Shown piece by piece: positions 27,301 through 39,840 of a DNA stretch of 64,000 nucleotides. The translations under genes and the position numbers were made by a program. The notes beneath the pieces are model-generated. The model did no database searches. It saw nothing but the letters and a program-made list of their open reading frames with translations, and was not told where the DNA came from. Every line of letters begins with the position of its first letter. The first letter of the stretch is position 1. The DNA is from Manduca sexta (taxonomy: Eukaryota; Arthropoda; Insecta; Lepidoptera; Sphingidae). The stretch lies in NCBI RefSeq assembly GCF_014839805.1, contig NC_051132.1:992001-1056000 (forward strand). Direction: 5' to 3'.

Positions 27301-30300
27301 TTACATGTCAAAACATCTGCTTTGACATGCACCTCGTTTATGTTAGTAATGGCTCGGGTGAGAGGCGCCTTGGCCAAGAGGTTGGTCCTGGCCGTCGGCA
27401 CTGCCATTAGTGGTGGGCGACGGCGCCTCCACACGTACCGGTCTGGCACGTTCAGGCACAGGCGGCGCAGAACCCCCGGGTTGTGCTCGACACCACGTAA
27501 CAGCTTCACTAGATACGACGCGAGGGCGAACTCGCGCCGCATCCTGAGCTCGTTGTACCCGACCATACCCAGTACAAACAATGTGGGGTACATCAGCGGA
27601 TATAGCGGATATACCCCATAGAGTTTCAAGTACAGGTGCCTCGTGAATTTGTTCTGGACCCGTTCTAACATGGCCACGTACTTTACCTCGTGCGGGGACC
27701 ATATGACTCCGCTATGTTCTAAGTGGCTCCGGACCAGAGCGTCATATAGCACCCTAACGGTAGTAATATTAGTAAAGTGTTTGGATTGTCTTAACAAAAA
27801 ACCAAGATTCCGATATGCTTTCTTGCATATATTGGTAATATGACCACGAAATGTCAAGTCAATTATTTTTGAATAACAATAGATGCTTATTTTCATGCTG
27901 GTAGAATGTTCGAGATTCAACTACACTTGATATTTTAGTGTTCGCATGATTTTCGAAATAACATTGTTCATCTTCAATAAGTATACTTATTCTAAATCTA
28001 TTGATTAGCTCAACTCTTAAACAAACAACATCTACTCACAGGATGGGAAGACTCCAGAGCGTCCAGGTTGAGCACTGCCAATATGTTATTGACAGCATAT
28101 CCGCTGAGCGCCTGCCAGGTTGGCTCGACAGCCGCCACACCCACGGACGCGGCGAAGGTCGCGAACCCTTCGTTGAGCCACAAGTCCGACCACCACTTCA
28201 TCGTCACCAGGTTACCGAACCACTGGTGAGCGAGCTCGTGGGCCACCACCTAGGTGGAAAAGGAGATTGTTATATAGATATAAAAATTGTGTTTGTTATT
28301 TATATTATATCTGAACATACTAACAATGTACTTAAGCTATCAACCCTGAAATCTAGGTTTCGATTCCTTGGAGAGTAATAGTTAAAGTAACAATAATAAG
28401 TTGCCTTGCCTAGCCTTGTCTATTCCAACTCCAAAATTAAGATCTTTTCAATCCTTCTTTTTCCTCCTATAACCCTTATAACACCCCAATGTGGTGTCAA
28501 CGCAACACCTACTTTCATGCAACTCACAAAAGACCTTGATTTAGTTATACAGCTTGCTTGACATCAAAACCTTTTAATTTTAAATCTTTCACAAAAGCAT
28601 ACCTCAGCAACCCTCTCCTTGTTCAAGAAGGAGGACTGCTCCTTATCATACAGCAGCGCAGTTTCCCTGTAGGTGATGAGGCCCCAGTTCTCCATGGCGC
28701 CGGCGGAGAAGTCCGGAATCGCGATCATGTCCTGCTTCGGCAGCGGGAAACTCACGTTGAACCATTTCTCAAAGTGAGTCAGTACGCGAGGGCCAATGTT
28801 GGCTGCATACGCCGTCTGCGGGAAGAGAGGTAAATAGTAGAGGGGGCACATGAGCCAGTAGACCATCTGATGGTAATTGGTCACCGTCAACCATTGACAT
28901 CGACACTCCAGGAGTAACCAAAGGCTTTCATTAAATCATGAATTAATTGGTATTTGATGCTATTACGCCAAAATTAATATACAATCTTGATGGATTACGA
29001 AAATAAATCAACCAAATGAACTTTAATTTCAATGATAAAACTATTTTTCTTATTGTCCCTCTCGAGATTTGGATTAATATCGGCACAGTGAAGGAAGAGC
29101 CGAGAATAAAAATGGTTCAGAAGTTCAATCATATTGCAACATGTAGGTGTGCACTATAATTTCAGTTCTGGTTGTTGCAAGACCCAGAGGTCTCTACTCA
29201 ATCGATAAAAAGTTCCAATGCACTATCATTATGCAGCTTTACAATCTTCAGCCTAATCTCACTTGGTCAGCAGCATCGCTCCTTGCCCATATCCTGAACT
29301 TGGTGTGCGAGAGCTCCGGCGGACTCTCCACATACGAGAACTTCGACACCACGAACGCGACCAGGTACGTGGACATCGGCACAGACACGTGGAAGTAGTC
29401 CCACACGAACGAGGACTTGTCTTTGCTGAAAACAAATATTGCAAATCAGTCAAGAGCTCTCTCTCTCTGAACCTCTGAGCTCTGATATTGATAATATCCG
29501 ATTGAGCAATTTGTGGAAGACTGAAACCACGCATAATTCCACAAATATTACTTTCACTCCTGTTCTTTCCGCGGAATAACTTCTTCATCTTAACGAGAGA
29601 GTACTCAGATGTAGAGTTCGACTCTCATGCACATCTCTAAGGCCTATGATGTCCTCCCTGGAACCATGGGTGACCGTAAGGAACGTCCCCAACCCCCTAT
29701 AACCAGGTTCTACCCCTTTTAGAAAATGCCCAGTACCAACACTTGGTAATGATTGACAAACTTCAAACAGATGTATTGAGTATTTAAATGTACAATAACT
29801 ACTTTCTAACAATAATTATAATAATTGTAAGTGCATACTTACTTGAACGTTTGTCCGATAACCATCCAAGGCCAGTGTCTTTCGATGGCGCTGCAATTAA
29901 AACGAACATACTTTGTATTCCGATTTAAAAATAATAGCATTAGAAATATAAAATATTATAGTTTTGTATGGCAAATAATATACATCTAGTGTCTAGACTG
30001 ATGAATAAAGAGAAAAGAATTGATTTCGATCATGCAACTGGTAAACTCAATAACTACTTATATCACCGATTTTGAGAATACTTTCACTTGGAGGAAGCTT
30101 GCAGGGTGTTTAATACACCTGGGAGTAACGTTGATTCACCTTCTTTTCACCTGCTCTTTAATTAAACTGTCGTGCTTTTTTTCCTAAAATTGGGCGATAA
30201 GGCCGGCGAAGCCACGAGCAATAGCTAGTGTCAATAAAAATTCATACTACTACTTCATGTTCGGTTTCAAACAGGCCGACATAATTGTGGCGACTGGCGA

Positions 30301-33300
30301 GGGATAATCATATATCTAGATCCTACTGCACTACCATCAGAAGCGGAGGGGTCATTTTATCGTGTCCGTATATAAAAATCTTCAAACTTACTTCTCATTA
30401 GTGCCGGCCATGAGGGGCATGTTGGCGACTGCAGTGAAGTCCTTGTTGTGTCCGATGGCCACCTTGAACGTGGCCTTGTACATCGGCTCGTCGAAGCACG
30501 GGAACCCCTTGCGGGCCCAGATCGCTTCAAACTGAGTTGCTATTAAGTACCTGTTAATTACATGTGCACATATAGCATCATTACTGGACATAATGCACTT
30601 GCAAAAAAAAATGTAGTTAGCATCAAAAAAAGGGCGCCAGAAAACGGCGAATAGGTAAAATTGACCCTAATCACACCTGAGATCTTAAAGACAGTCAAAT
30701 TGCTATTAAAGGTCAATCATGAAAAATGCAAATATCGCTCTAAAATCTGTTTATCACTTAGTTCAAGTTCGTCTCAATTGGCACGAAGTTAATAATTAGA
30801 AAAAAAAAACCTTTAAAATAATATTCTAGGTTCAAATATAAATATAAATTATTGTAGGTATTAGTAATATTTATTTTTTATTTTCAAATCATAATATTTC
30901 ATTTCCTTATGTCGGTAAAAGGCGGTAATGCATTATCGACTCTAAGCAAAAAAAAAGAGCTGCCTGATTCATAAGAAATTAAATTAATAAAATAATATTC
31001 ATTGGTGTAATGTGGGTTTTACCACCCAGGGCGAACCCAAAATTTACCGCAACCAAGCAAAGGTCGAAATCATACGGTAATAATAACATAATAATAATAT
31101 CAGCCCTGTATTATATACTTGCCCACTGCTGAGCACGGGCCTCCTCTACTACTGGAGAGAGAGGTAGGGAGGGATATTGTAATATTTTTTTTTTATTTAT
31201 CTTTTATACAATTTGTCGTCCCTTTAAAGCCCTGCACAGCCGCCCCATACTAATATACATTCAAATCACTACGAAAAGATCTTACTTTTTTTTCAATGTA
31301 CAAAATAGAAATACTTACTCCTTACTTTGTAGCTTCTTGTTGATATAACTGCTGATGTAAACGCCATCTAACCCTTGCCTCAAGTTGCCGTAGAACGGTA
31401 TCGTGAGAGTATAATTGTACCCCTCCATGAGATCCTTGTCCAGGGCGATGGTTAGCAGATTGAACGTGTCGTTTAGTTTCACCTCCAGCACCTTGGGGTC
31501 CATGAGGCCAGACACTGTAACCTTGCCATCGGGGATGAAGAAATCTTGCGCATGCAGCACTATCTTCGATGTGGTCCTTTTGACCGAGAGCTGTAACAAG
31601 AGAGTGAAAAGTTAAAGGACGTTTTTAATAGAGATTTCGTTGATATTGTTAATAACATAATTGTTATAAATTCTCTCACTGTTGGCTTTGGGTCGTCTTT
31701 GCTTATGATACGGTGCCTTTCGTGCACTACGGTAACCTAACACTGGAAGGTAGAGTTCATTTAATTTACAAATACATGCAAAAGATTCTCAGACATAGTA
31801 ACTTCCTTAAAATGATGTAAAACCTAAACTATTGTGATGACCAAACTACTGAATATCAAAGGAAGCAAGTCGAAACACTACTGTTTAAATTACAAGGATC
31901 TACACATGAGATACTAGGCTATACTATGCCCCGTAAAAACACTGAATGCAAATTGCAGTGTCCTTCAAACTGTGACGCAATATTCGTGAAGTACTCTTGT
32001 AGCATAAATAGCAATAGTCCCTTTCTAAAGGACCTTCACACATGAAACTAACTTAAATTTTGCCTAAATCGGCAGAAAACAGCGACCAATGTAGAATAGC
32101 AAACTTAATACGTGTTAACTGTTGGCCAATGTTTGGGCACACCTTAACCGCATCAGCTGGTCTACGATTAAAATTGATTATGCCTATTATATATGCAATT
32201 TGTTTTGGCAGTGTTTCATCAGGTTTCTAGTTCTAGTCTATTATACTATATACAAATTCATTCTACTTTAAATTTAGCTCAAATGTATGTTTTTACGCAA
32301 CAGGGTACACACACAAAGTGATGGTCAATATCACACATACATCACGACTTTATTAGCAATGGGGTCGGCAGAGATCTAACCAGGACACCCAATTTCCACC
32401 TATTTGTTCCACTCCTTAATGTGATAGTGAACGATGTCACCTAGAATACAGTAAAAAAATTCTTAGTACAATTCCAGTTGTAAGTATAGTGTAGTCAATG
32501 CTGATGAGTATGCATTTTAGTCTTAATTTGACAAATGCAGCGTGATCTGGAGGAAATTCTAACAAATATATCTTAATATTACTGTTTATGACACATCATA
32601 GCGGTGACCAATAGGCAATTGGTAAATTACTAATAAAAGACTCATTTTTATTTAAATAAAATGTTGTCATAACAGCCTTGAGCTGCAGATTTCTCTACCA
32701 CCTTGTTGGTTTTTGTTCGTCATAAAAATCAATTTCGTTCGCCAATCAATAAACAAATATTTGCTATTGTGTTGTTTGAAAGTTGTCGTCCAAAGGTTAC
32801 ATGTTCGTAGAAATCTGTATCACGGTTATGCATCACGTCAAGAGAATAGGAAACCTGATTGCTTAGTCACCTTGCTCTGGGCTATCATTTATAGATTTTT
32901 TAAATAATAGTTACTGTATGCATGCCCATAGAATAAGTATTCAATACAGCATCAATCTGCTCGCGCAGTAGCATTGGGCTTTAGGAAGACGAGCTGTTAT
33001 TTAACATTCTTTTTTAAGATAGAGTCATTGCAGGCACGTTCTCATAGTGCGGCATGAATCTGCCTGCGCAGGAGCATCGAGCTTTAGTAAGTGAATCGAT
33101 AAGTCAGCGTCACATAGGAGGTACTGACAAAGACCTGGTACTCTACACAGCCGAATCTAATAGATTATCATTCTCCACAGCTAATGGGTGATATTCATTG
33201 TAGTATATTGTATCTCTTTCAACAACTCAATGTGTACTGTAGCAGAGAACTATAGAACCAGAATCAATAAAAAAATATAGAAAAAAGTACTTAAAAATAA

Positions 33301-36300
33301 TAGTCAATTTTGATATTGCATAATGCGCATACGCATAGTCTGTGTCAATGACCCACTCACCCGTAGTGTCAATTCTATTCAAATGTAATTATGTGCCGAA
33401 CGGACGACGGAATAACAAAACGTTGCATGCAAGAATGTCTAGTAAGTTCCTACAAGTGGAATATTCCTCATAGTATGCTAATTGATGTCCCATTTCTGGC
33501 GACAAAGACCTTACGGGTGTACCCAAAGTGTTTATTGTTTTTTTTTTTCAAAGTAAAAGTTTAACTTGTAGGTAATTTCTTTTGGTTAGCTTTAAATTAT
33601 GATAGAAGCATATTTGAGATTTTGAAGTAAGTGTAAGGTTTGTTTATTGTAGCGGTTTGGCCGCAGAAATAAACATTGCAGTCGCCACGCAGATGGTTTT
33701 TTGCATACGAGAGCCAATAAACGAAAATCTATTTTCAACCCTTCCTAATAGTAATCCCTATTGCTTACCTTCAAGACAAGCAGAGCATTCAGAATCGTAT
33801 AAAAAAAAATTGAACCTGCGGACATTCGTTTCGGCAGACCGTTGCGTTCCCTACTAGACCATCGTGCACTTAAATGCACGTTTACATATCTATGCAGTAA
33901 AAAGATCTCACAACATTTAAGCCTTTTTTCCTCGAGTGACATACATAAGGAAAACGCATAGAGTACGCATTTACCAGCCCTTGAGTTGACATCGCGACTA
34001 GAGCGGAATGGTAAACAGCACCGCCGTATTAATATTAAATGGACGTAGGATGATTGGAGTGGGCGGCCATGTTTGTTAAGGCGCGTGACGCCGCTCGGTT
34101 GTGATCGATTAGAATATTACTTGGCATACTAAACTATACGTGAACTGCTCTAAACTTTCTTCTCTTCTGACTTTATCGAATACTATAGTCTTTACCCTAA
34201 ACTGATTGAAAAGAGCAACACCAGAGTTTCTTGCCCGTTCTTCTCTGGTGAAAACTGCTTTCCGAACTGGTGGTAGAGTTAATATTGACGGAATCTAAAT
34301 AATATATAACATTTTACAGATTCAAATAAATCATTTCATTTCATTTCATGGTGAAAATCCTGACATTAGAACTCGACGGATAAAGGGTCTGCAGTGCCAA
34401 TCGGGCTACATACTATAAGGCAGGTCTGATCGCTATAATTAGTAACTATTATGATAATTATAATACGTTACCTGTCATCACCGTCAACGCATAGATTTAA
34501 TTGCATTTAAAAGGAATTACGATGTGACTACATTCTAGATTTTTTGTGGGTATTTAATTAGTTCCAGCCTCAATCGTAGGATAGGTTGCGCTATTGTTAA
34601 AGACTATAAGCGATGAAAGGTAGTTTACATAAAATAGACCGTATTTTGACGAGATAACGTCTGCCGGACCCACCAGTTGAAAATATAACTATCACTATAA
34701 CTAAATTTAAACCATTTGAATGATAACTACCCGGGTCTACATTTCTGTTACCATATACCGAGACACTACAGCGCTAATAACTTTTCTACGTGCACCACTT
34801 CCTCCGCCTTAACGCCCGATAGGTCACCACTGCCGCGACTACGTGATGCATTTTATATCAGAAGCTATGAAAGTGACCCACTTCACACAATAGCAATTTC
34901 TATTGATTGATATTTTGTGAAGCCCCTGGGCTAATGGCTATGTAGAAAGGAACGGCCTTTTTATTACAATGCTACATGTGAACGTTTATCGGTAAATCTA
35001 CACTGACTGTTATGTCCTTCAAGCCGGAACATAAAAGTTTTTGTCACGGGCAGAAATAGACAAAGTGGCAGACGGACTCTCGAATGAACTCTACCATGTT
35101 TTAGTATTGGACTTGCCTACTTTAGATCCAATTGCCCCCCACGTAACCATCAGTCAAAGCTCCTCACTCATCACAACCTGATGTAAATATAAAGATTCAA
35201 ATCTAAATCAATTCATTATTACTCATCTGAGCTCATGTCTATTGTCAATAACCAAAAAAACCAGTATCAAGTCGTTGACCGGCGTCTCCTAAGCGTTTGT
35301 TCTGATGCTAATGCCAATCCATTGTATCGCCACAACCATCATAACGGGAGCAAAAAAATTAACAATACACACTGAACATCACAATGGTAACCATCATTCA
35401 GGTTTTGTGTAAAGGGACTTTGACCCTTTAAGATGATGGTAACCCATAATCACGCATATTCACACTTTTCAAAGTGTAGTTAGGTACGTTACAGATTTGC
35501 AAAGAGAGTGAACAAATATCTCTAGAACTACGAAGTTATCAATAGCAAAACTACCGTATAAGATCAGTTTCCTAACCGCATTTGCAATAAACGATCCCAA
35601 TCGCTTTTACGATCCCTCGCAAAAATGGACTTATAGGCTAGGCTCGCTCCCTATAACATCATGTGAAGGAACACACTTGGTGAAAAGTGGGTGCCCTAGT
35701 TGCGCCTCTGCATACCCCTTCGGGGATAAATGCCTGATGATGTGTTTATGTGTGTGTGGAAACATGGATCAATTAAAATATTTTTTTAACATGTTTCGAA
35801 ATGACTTATCTAAATTGGACTATTTCGATAACGGAAAGATTAGGATTAGTAGCGGTTATTAACAACGGCTGTAAGGCAGTGGTACGCACCTGATCTGACT
35901 CATTTTTGCTGTAGACCAGAGGCTTATTATCTGCCTACATCGATAGGTGAAGTCAAGCTAACATTTTAGAACTTTACTATCAAACCATACAAATTTTTGT
36001 GAACTCGCGCTTACGAATTGCGGACCTGCGCTTACGAATTGTGTGTTGGTCAATCCAATGTAGCCCTTCGTCAAGTCTCCCTTGGACCCACCTGGACTAC
36101 TTTTGGAATCAATGCTGGAGACAAATGTCAACATGATTGTGCCCAGCTTAGTTTTGCCATTTAAAATCTCCGTCACTTTGGCTAATCATATTTACGAGCA
36201 AATTGAAGGTCGCAAAACGCAACATCAATTTGAAATGATTACTCCTCGGAGCCTGCACCGCGCAAAAACAACTAATTGCTAGTAAACTTAAACACAAACC

Positions 36301-36935
36301 TGTCATATGTTAGGAAACATTTTGTTTTGATATATGGAGAAATACTCAATATTTGAGACTGTGTTTATTATGACTCTCTAATCAACCAAGTGATAAGAAT
36401 ATTACTTTCTTGTTATCGTAAAGAAAGAATTCAATTAAGAATTAAAAACGGACGGACCATTTTGTTGAATATTTTAAAAAGCCGAAGCTAATTATATTAC
36501 TTGCTTCATAAAGCCAATCGAAGATACAAAGTAAAATGGAATAGATAGAGTTGCACAAATTCTCGTCTCTTTTCCACCTCGCTTGATAAGATATAATTTT
36601 GTTTAATTGTGACGAGCATTACCTACTTCCGTTTTTTTTCATATTTTTATTGACAAATTATTGACTGAAAAGCACTGGATTACAGTATCAGCAATGATGA
36701 TCTTTCTAATGCCCATGCGCATCACTCTCATCATCTCTCAAATGTTCACTTTTACAACTCATTCTTCACTCACCTGAATATCAGCGACGGCATAGTAGCT
36801 GAAGTTGGTGCGAGGATCGATGTCATAGGTGAAGGCCAGATCGTAGTGGCGCGGCACCACGTCCCCGGGCAGCAGGTAGCTCCCGAGGGACGCCTGCGCG
36901 AACACCACCAGCAGCAACGTCGACCACCAGCTCAT
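18367..36935 (-). CDS. M1 family zinc aminopeptidase (aminopeptidase N type), 16 coding exons
   Basis: Coding exons in transcript order: 36935-36774, 31590-31319, 30550-30392, 29890-29843, 29425-29263, 28815-28603, 28249-28040, 26906-26773, 26365-26167, 25687-25486, 25183-25021, 24664-24448, 24074-23965, 23296-23129, 19671-19528, 18984-18900 and 18516-18367 (the last two encode the C-terminus). All joints keep frame and GT-AG borders, giving 932 residues, normal for the family. The N-terminus is a signal peptide ([18 protein letters not shown]). GAMEN lies at 307-311, HELAH at 343-347, the third zinc ligand E366 in WLNEGF, and catalytic Y429 in EISYKKGA; the ERAP1_C-type helical domain follows. 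It removes neutral N-terminal residues from peptides in the secretory or extracellular space. The tail ends KMREFSA with no hydrophobic GPI signal, unlike the midgut APNs known as Cry-toxin receptors. It may be secreted. The start is the first ATG after an acceptor at 36941. Confidence 0.93.
20374..23205. repeat. Exon-intron-boundary minisatellite, ~25 copies of ~98 or ~116 bp
   Basis: Units on the aminopeptidase strand read: exon end (GCCAACGTCGCC...CTGCAACA), donor GTGAGT, intron stub ACACACGATCGTCAACAC..., then CAAAGCGC rejoining the next GCCAACG. I count 25 occurrences of the ACTCACTGTTGCAG string (+ strand). Long units have an extra 18 bp (GAGCAGCTGCGC-type); short ones lack it. Most copies are near identical. 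Diverged copies lie near 22140-22165, 22245 and 22440-22500. The unit boundary shows GCGC microhomology. The array lacks stops in several frames, so it produces long spurious periodic ORFs on both strands. Confidence 0.95.
23129..23296 (-). CDS. Aminopeptidase exon whose 3' end seeds the tandem array
   Basis: A 168-bp exon encoding [14 protein letters not shown] through [20 protein letters not shown] and ending ...WILQQ. It joins 19671-19528 ([12 protein letters not shown]...) in frame. Its last ~75 bases, its donor (CAACA|GTGAGT) and ~38 intron bases are repeated about 24 more times immediately downstream. The first donor, at 23128, must be used because reading past it meets TGA at once. Confidence 0.85.
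25745..26110. repeat. Degenerate short tandem repeat filling an aminopeptidase intron
   Basis: The 479-bp intron between the exons at 25687 and 26167 is built largely of variants of 'AGTTACTGA' and 'TAACTGAAAATAACTGAATA'. A longer ~55-bp second-order duplication covers about 25905-25995. Nothing else is visible in this intron. Confidence 0.75.
27085..27930 (-). mobile_element. 5'-truncated non-LTR retrotransposon (RT C-terminal part)
   Basis: An open frame at 27252-27920 encodes about 222 residues including [40 protein letters not shown] and [10 protein letters not shown]. This is the C-terminal thumb region typical of jockey/CR1-like LINE reverse transcriptases. The 3' tail is A-rich (aaataaataaaaaaaataat on the - strand, 27085-27115). 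It is inserted in the aminopeptidase intron between exons 26906 and 28040, in the gene's own orientation. The catalytic YADD part is absent, so it is dead. Confidence 0.8.
28040..28249 (-). CDS. Zinc-binding catalytic exon of the aminopeptidase
   Basis: A 210-bp phase-0 exon of 70 residues beginning [13 protein letters not shown]. It supplies both zinc histidines, the general-base glutamate and the third ligand (WLNEGFATF). It follows the GAMEN exon (28603-28815) and precedes the exon with the catalytic tyrosine (26773-26906). All metal ligands are present, so the enzyme is predicted to be active. Confidence 0.93.
30186..30228 (+). mobile_element. Helitron 3' end remnant
   Basis: The sequence 'ggccggcgaagccacgagca' followed by 'atagCTAG|T' resembles the hairpin plus CTAG terminus of the complete element at 37522-38523. 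Only the end is recognisable, inside an aminopeptidase intron. Confidence 0.4.
31085..31170 (-). repeat. 3' fragment of tRNA-derived SINE (A family)
   Basis: 'cagccctgtattatatactt' followed by 'gcccactgctgagcacgggcc' and 'cctctactactg' match the 3' end of the better copies at 62950-63109 and 63121-63392, with a TAATAATAAT tail on the left. It sits in the aminopeptidase intron between 30550 and 31319. Confidence 0.65.
33700..33870 (-). repeat. tRNA-derived SINE head
   Basis: On the - strand the sequence starts near 33868 with an A-box-like TGGTCTAGTAGG, then ACGGTCTGCCGAAACGAATG and a B-box-like GGTTCAAT. It resembles the head of the SINE at 63406-63491. The 3' limit is unclear. Confidence 0.5.
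34160..34352 (+). mobile_element. LINE 3' UTR fragment with (CATTT)n tail
   Basis: 'gagtttcttgcccgttcttc' and 'gaaaactgctttccgaactgg' followed by 'ggtggtaga' are the 3' end of a widespread lepidopteran LINE type. The fragment finishes in TCATTTCATTTCATTTCAT repeats at 34330-34349. It is 5' truncated and carries no coding sequence. Confidence 0.6.
35655..35775 (+). repeat. Dispersed repeat fragment (CCCCTTCGGGG hairpin family)
   Basis: Carries GTGGGTGCCCTAGTTGCGCC and a perfect small hairpin (CCCCTTCGGGG). It is the opposite-orientation partner of the copy at 5795-5925. It lies in the large aminopeptidase intron. Confidence 0.5.
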
Positions 36936-36940
36936 TTTGT

Positions 36941-39840
36941 CTGGAAAGATGATAAGGTTAAAAATTTTGGAGATATATTTAGTTTCAATTACTGTATATT
37001 ATGTTTTGTATGACAAAGAAGATCACGAGGAAAAATTATCACTGTTCACAAGGCCGTAGGAACTGTAGTGATTCGTGGTAAAGATGCCCGTTCCGGAAGA
37101 GTAAAGAAATTTTGGAATGGAACATACTCGGCCTTAACGATGTCAAAGACTATACGAAACTGAAATATAAAATAACAAAATAGTATAAAAATCTTGATTC
37201 ACCATAACAATCTTTCAACGTGTAAAAGCGATTATTTACGAACAAATTATTGTTGCACTTTATGCGGACTGAAACATGATTAAAAATTAAATTAAAGTAT
37301 TTGTGTTACGCCGATGAGAAGCACAGTTCACTGCTTCATACGAACTTGGGTCTACCGTACTACCTACTTAATTACCTTACTACTTAAATTATTTTACCAT
37401 TTTTGACGTGGTAATCAGTTGGCTTATCCAGCCTCCCTCGCTTTACAGAAGCTTTATACAACCCAATAGATACTTAACAGAAGGTAGTTATTAACCTACT
37501 TTATATTTTAAAATTCGCTTATCTATACTATTATATAAAGCTGAAGAGTTTGTTTGTTTGTTTGAACGCGCTAATCTCAGGAACTACCGGTCCAATCCGA
37601 AAAAATCTTTTTGCATTGGATAGCCCTTTGTTCGTGGAGTGCTATAGGCTATATATCATCACGCTATACCCAATAGGAGCTGAGCAGTAATGGCTAATCT
37701 GAGGAACTACCGGTCCAAACTGAAAAAATCTTTTAGCGTTGGATAGCCCTTTGTTCGTGAAGTACTATAGGCTATATATCATCACGCTATACCCAATAGG
37801 AGCGGAGCAGTAATGGCTAATCTCAGGAACTACCGGTCCAAACTGAAAAATTATTTTTGCATTGGATAACCCTTTGCTCGTGGAGTGCTATAGGCTATAT
37901 ATCATCACGCTATACCCAATAGGAGTGGAGCAGTAATGGCTAATCTCAGGAACTACCGATTCGAACTGAAAAAATCTTTTTGTGTTGAATAGTCCTTTAT
38001 TTGTGGAGTGCTCAAAGTTATATATCATCACGCTATGACCAATAGGAGCGGAGCAGTAATGGCTAATCTCAGGAACTAACAGTTTCAACTGAAAAATTCG
38101 TTTTGTGTTGGATAGCCCTTTGTTTCTGGAGTGCTATAGGCTATAAGTATATCATCACGTTATGACCAATAGGAGCGGAGCAGTAATGAAACATGTAGCA
38201 AAAACGGGGAAAATTATTAGTTTTGAGAGCTTCCGTTGCCTTCGCTGCGTAAACGGTTAAAGTTATGCAACAATGATGTATGACGGGATTGTTCCACTTA
38301 AAAAGTTCTAAAAAACATATAATAAAACAAAGTCCCCCGCTGCATCTGTCTGCCTGAACGTGTTAAACTCAAAAACTACCCAACGTATTAAGATGAAATT
38401 TGGTATGTAGACAGTCTGAGAGCCTGGGAAGAACATAGGCTCCCGGGAAACTACTACTTTTATAACGGAAAACTTTAGTCTGAAAAACTTTATAACGCGG
38501 GCGAAGCCGCGGGCAAAAGCTAGTATTAAAATAATTCTAAATATTAGATTGTAGTCATGCACGACTAATCTTTCATTTCATTAACTTTTGATGCAACTTA
38601 GTGTAAAAACTTGTTATACTTCGATGTAACTTTGCACTTCCGTTATTGCTACAAGTTAATTAGGTAACAAATTTTACGTGAGTATTTTTTGTTACTACAT
38701 AATATTTTTAGGATACCTATGTTTTATAATAGATTGTTCGTGAAATGGCAAGTTGAACTGATTGAGTGCACGTCCGTGTAGGTAAATACTACTGATATAA
38801 TGATTTCTTATGTTTACTACCGATATGTTTATTTCTGGCTAGCACTCCTTCGAGGCTTGAATATTTAATGCAGCCTACTGACTACTGTTACGCTTTCAGA
38901 AGACCAATAAGGCGATATTCTAAGGCATAAATAAGAGACCATTGGTTGAACTTTTTTCCCTCTAACATCAACCCTATTTGAAGATCAAATCACGGACAAA
39001 TTGTATCAAACCCACACGGTGATGCCCGATATGGTGTTGGTTCGGGACCTTCCAGCCCATGTTGATTCTAGACCAAGGTGACAATAACACATTAGTGATA
39101 TTAAAATATTTATCAGGAAAATTATGGAAAAGCTAGTGGCCAGACCTTGGCCCCGTTCGATGGCCGGTGTAGGCAATAATTATAACATGCTGGTATGCGG
39201 GCTATGCACCTGCATTATATAACTAATGCAGAGACGAGAAATTATGCTTATCGTACGCATAACTATTTTAAATATGAGGACTATAACCTTGGGACTAGAT
39301 ATTTGCTGAAATGACGCAGGTTCAAAATCCGGTCTATACTTTATATGGGCGAATTATTGAAATATTTTTTGGAAAACTAAAATTACTTCTCTGCATTTGA
39401 TTTTAAGTGAAGGTACACACTGTAAAACATGAAACTTCGCGGTACCACTCCTTTACCTATTAAGGTCAGGTGCAGACAACCTCAGGAAAAAGCGCACTTA
39501 CGGTGACCGCTAGTGTCACTGCGCGATATCTTCTTCGCGGTGAGACTTATTGGTCTGAACATCCAAATAACTCTCAGTTTAGGAAAGGTTTATTAGTCTC
39601 ACCTCTAAAATAACTTGTTGATACTATCATTTACAATTAAAACAATGCGACACTCTTATCTTATAGTTCAAAGTTCAGTAGGGAAAACTGATACAATTAT
39701 AATAATTGCAAACTATTATGCACGCCTTGAATGTAAATTGTAATTATAATGAAGTAATAGATAACACACGTGTGAGTAAAATTAATGTTTATGAATCATT
39801 CTAGTGACGCTTTACGACAAAGAATAATGCTACAGCTTAC
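36941..39840 (-). other. Predicted 5' UTR intron of the aminopeptidase
   Basis: The acceptor (TTATCATCTTTCCAG) ends at 36941, six bases before the ATG. The best upstream donor is CTG|GTAAGC with its GT at 39840. The intron holds the 1-kb Helitron at 37522-38523; the rest shows nothing recognisable. The assignment rests on splice-site quality only. Confidence 0.5.
37522..38523 (+). mobile_element. Helitron-like element with internal ~125-bp tandem repeats
   Basis: It begins TCTATACTATTATATAAAGC and ends with hairpin GCGGGCGAAGCCGC, then GGGCAAAAGCTAG. It sits exactly between an A (37521) and a T (38524), as Helitrons do. About five copies of a 125-bp unit (AATCTCAGGAACTACCGGTC ... CACGCTATACCCAATAGGAG) fill the left two thirds. 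It has no Rep/helicase coding sequence, so it is non-autonomous. Confidence 0.8.

Larger units (their letters stand above)
31591..36773 (-). other. Large second intron of the aminopeptidase (5.2 kb)
   Basis: The intron runs between the signal-peptide exon and the exon at 31319-31590. It contains repeat fragments at about 32330-32460, 33700-33870, 34160-34352 and 35655-35775. A 40-bp segment is duplicated at 32949-32988 and 33053-33092, and a short tandem GCGCTTACGAATTG lies near 36005-36042. No coding gene is supported. Confidence 0.5.
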
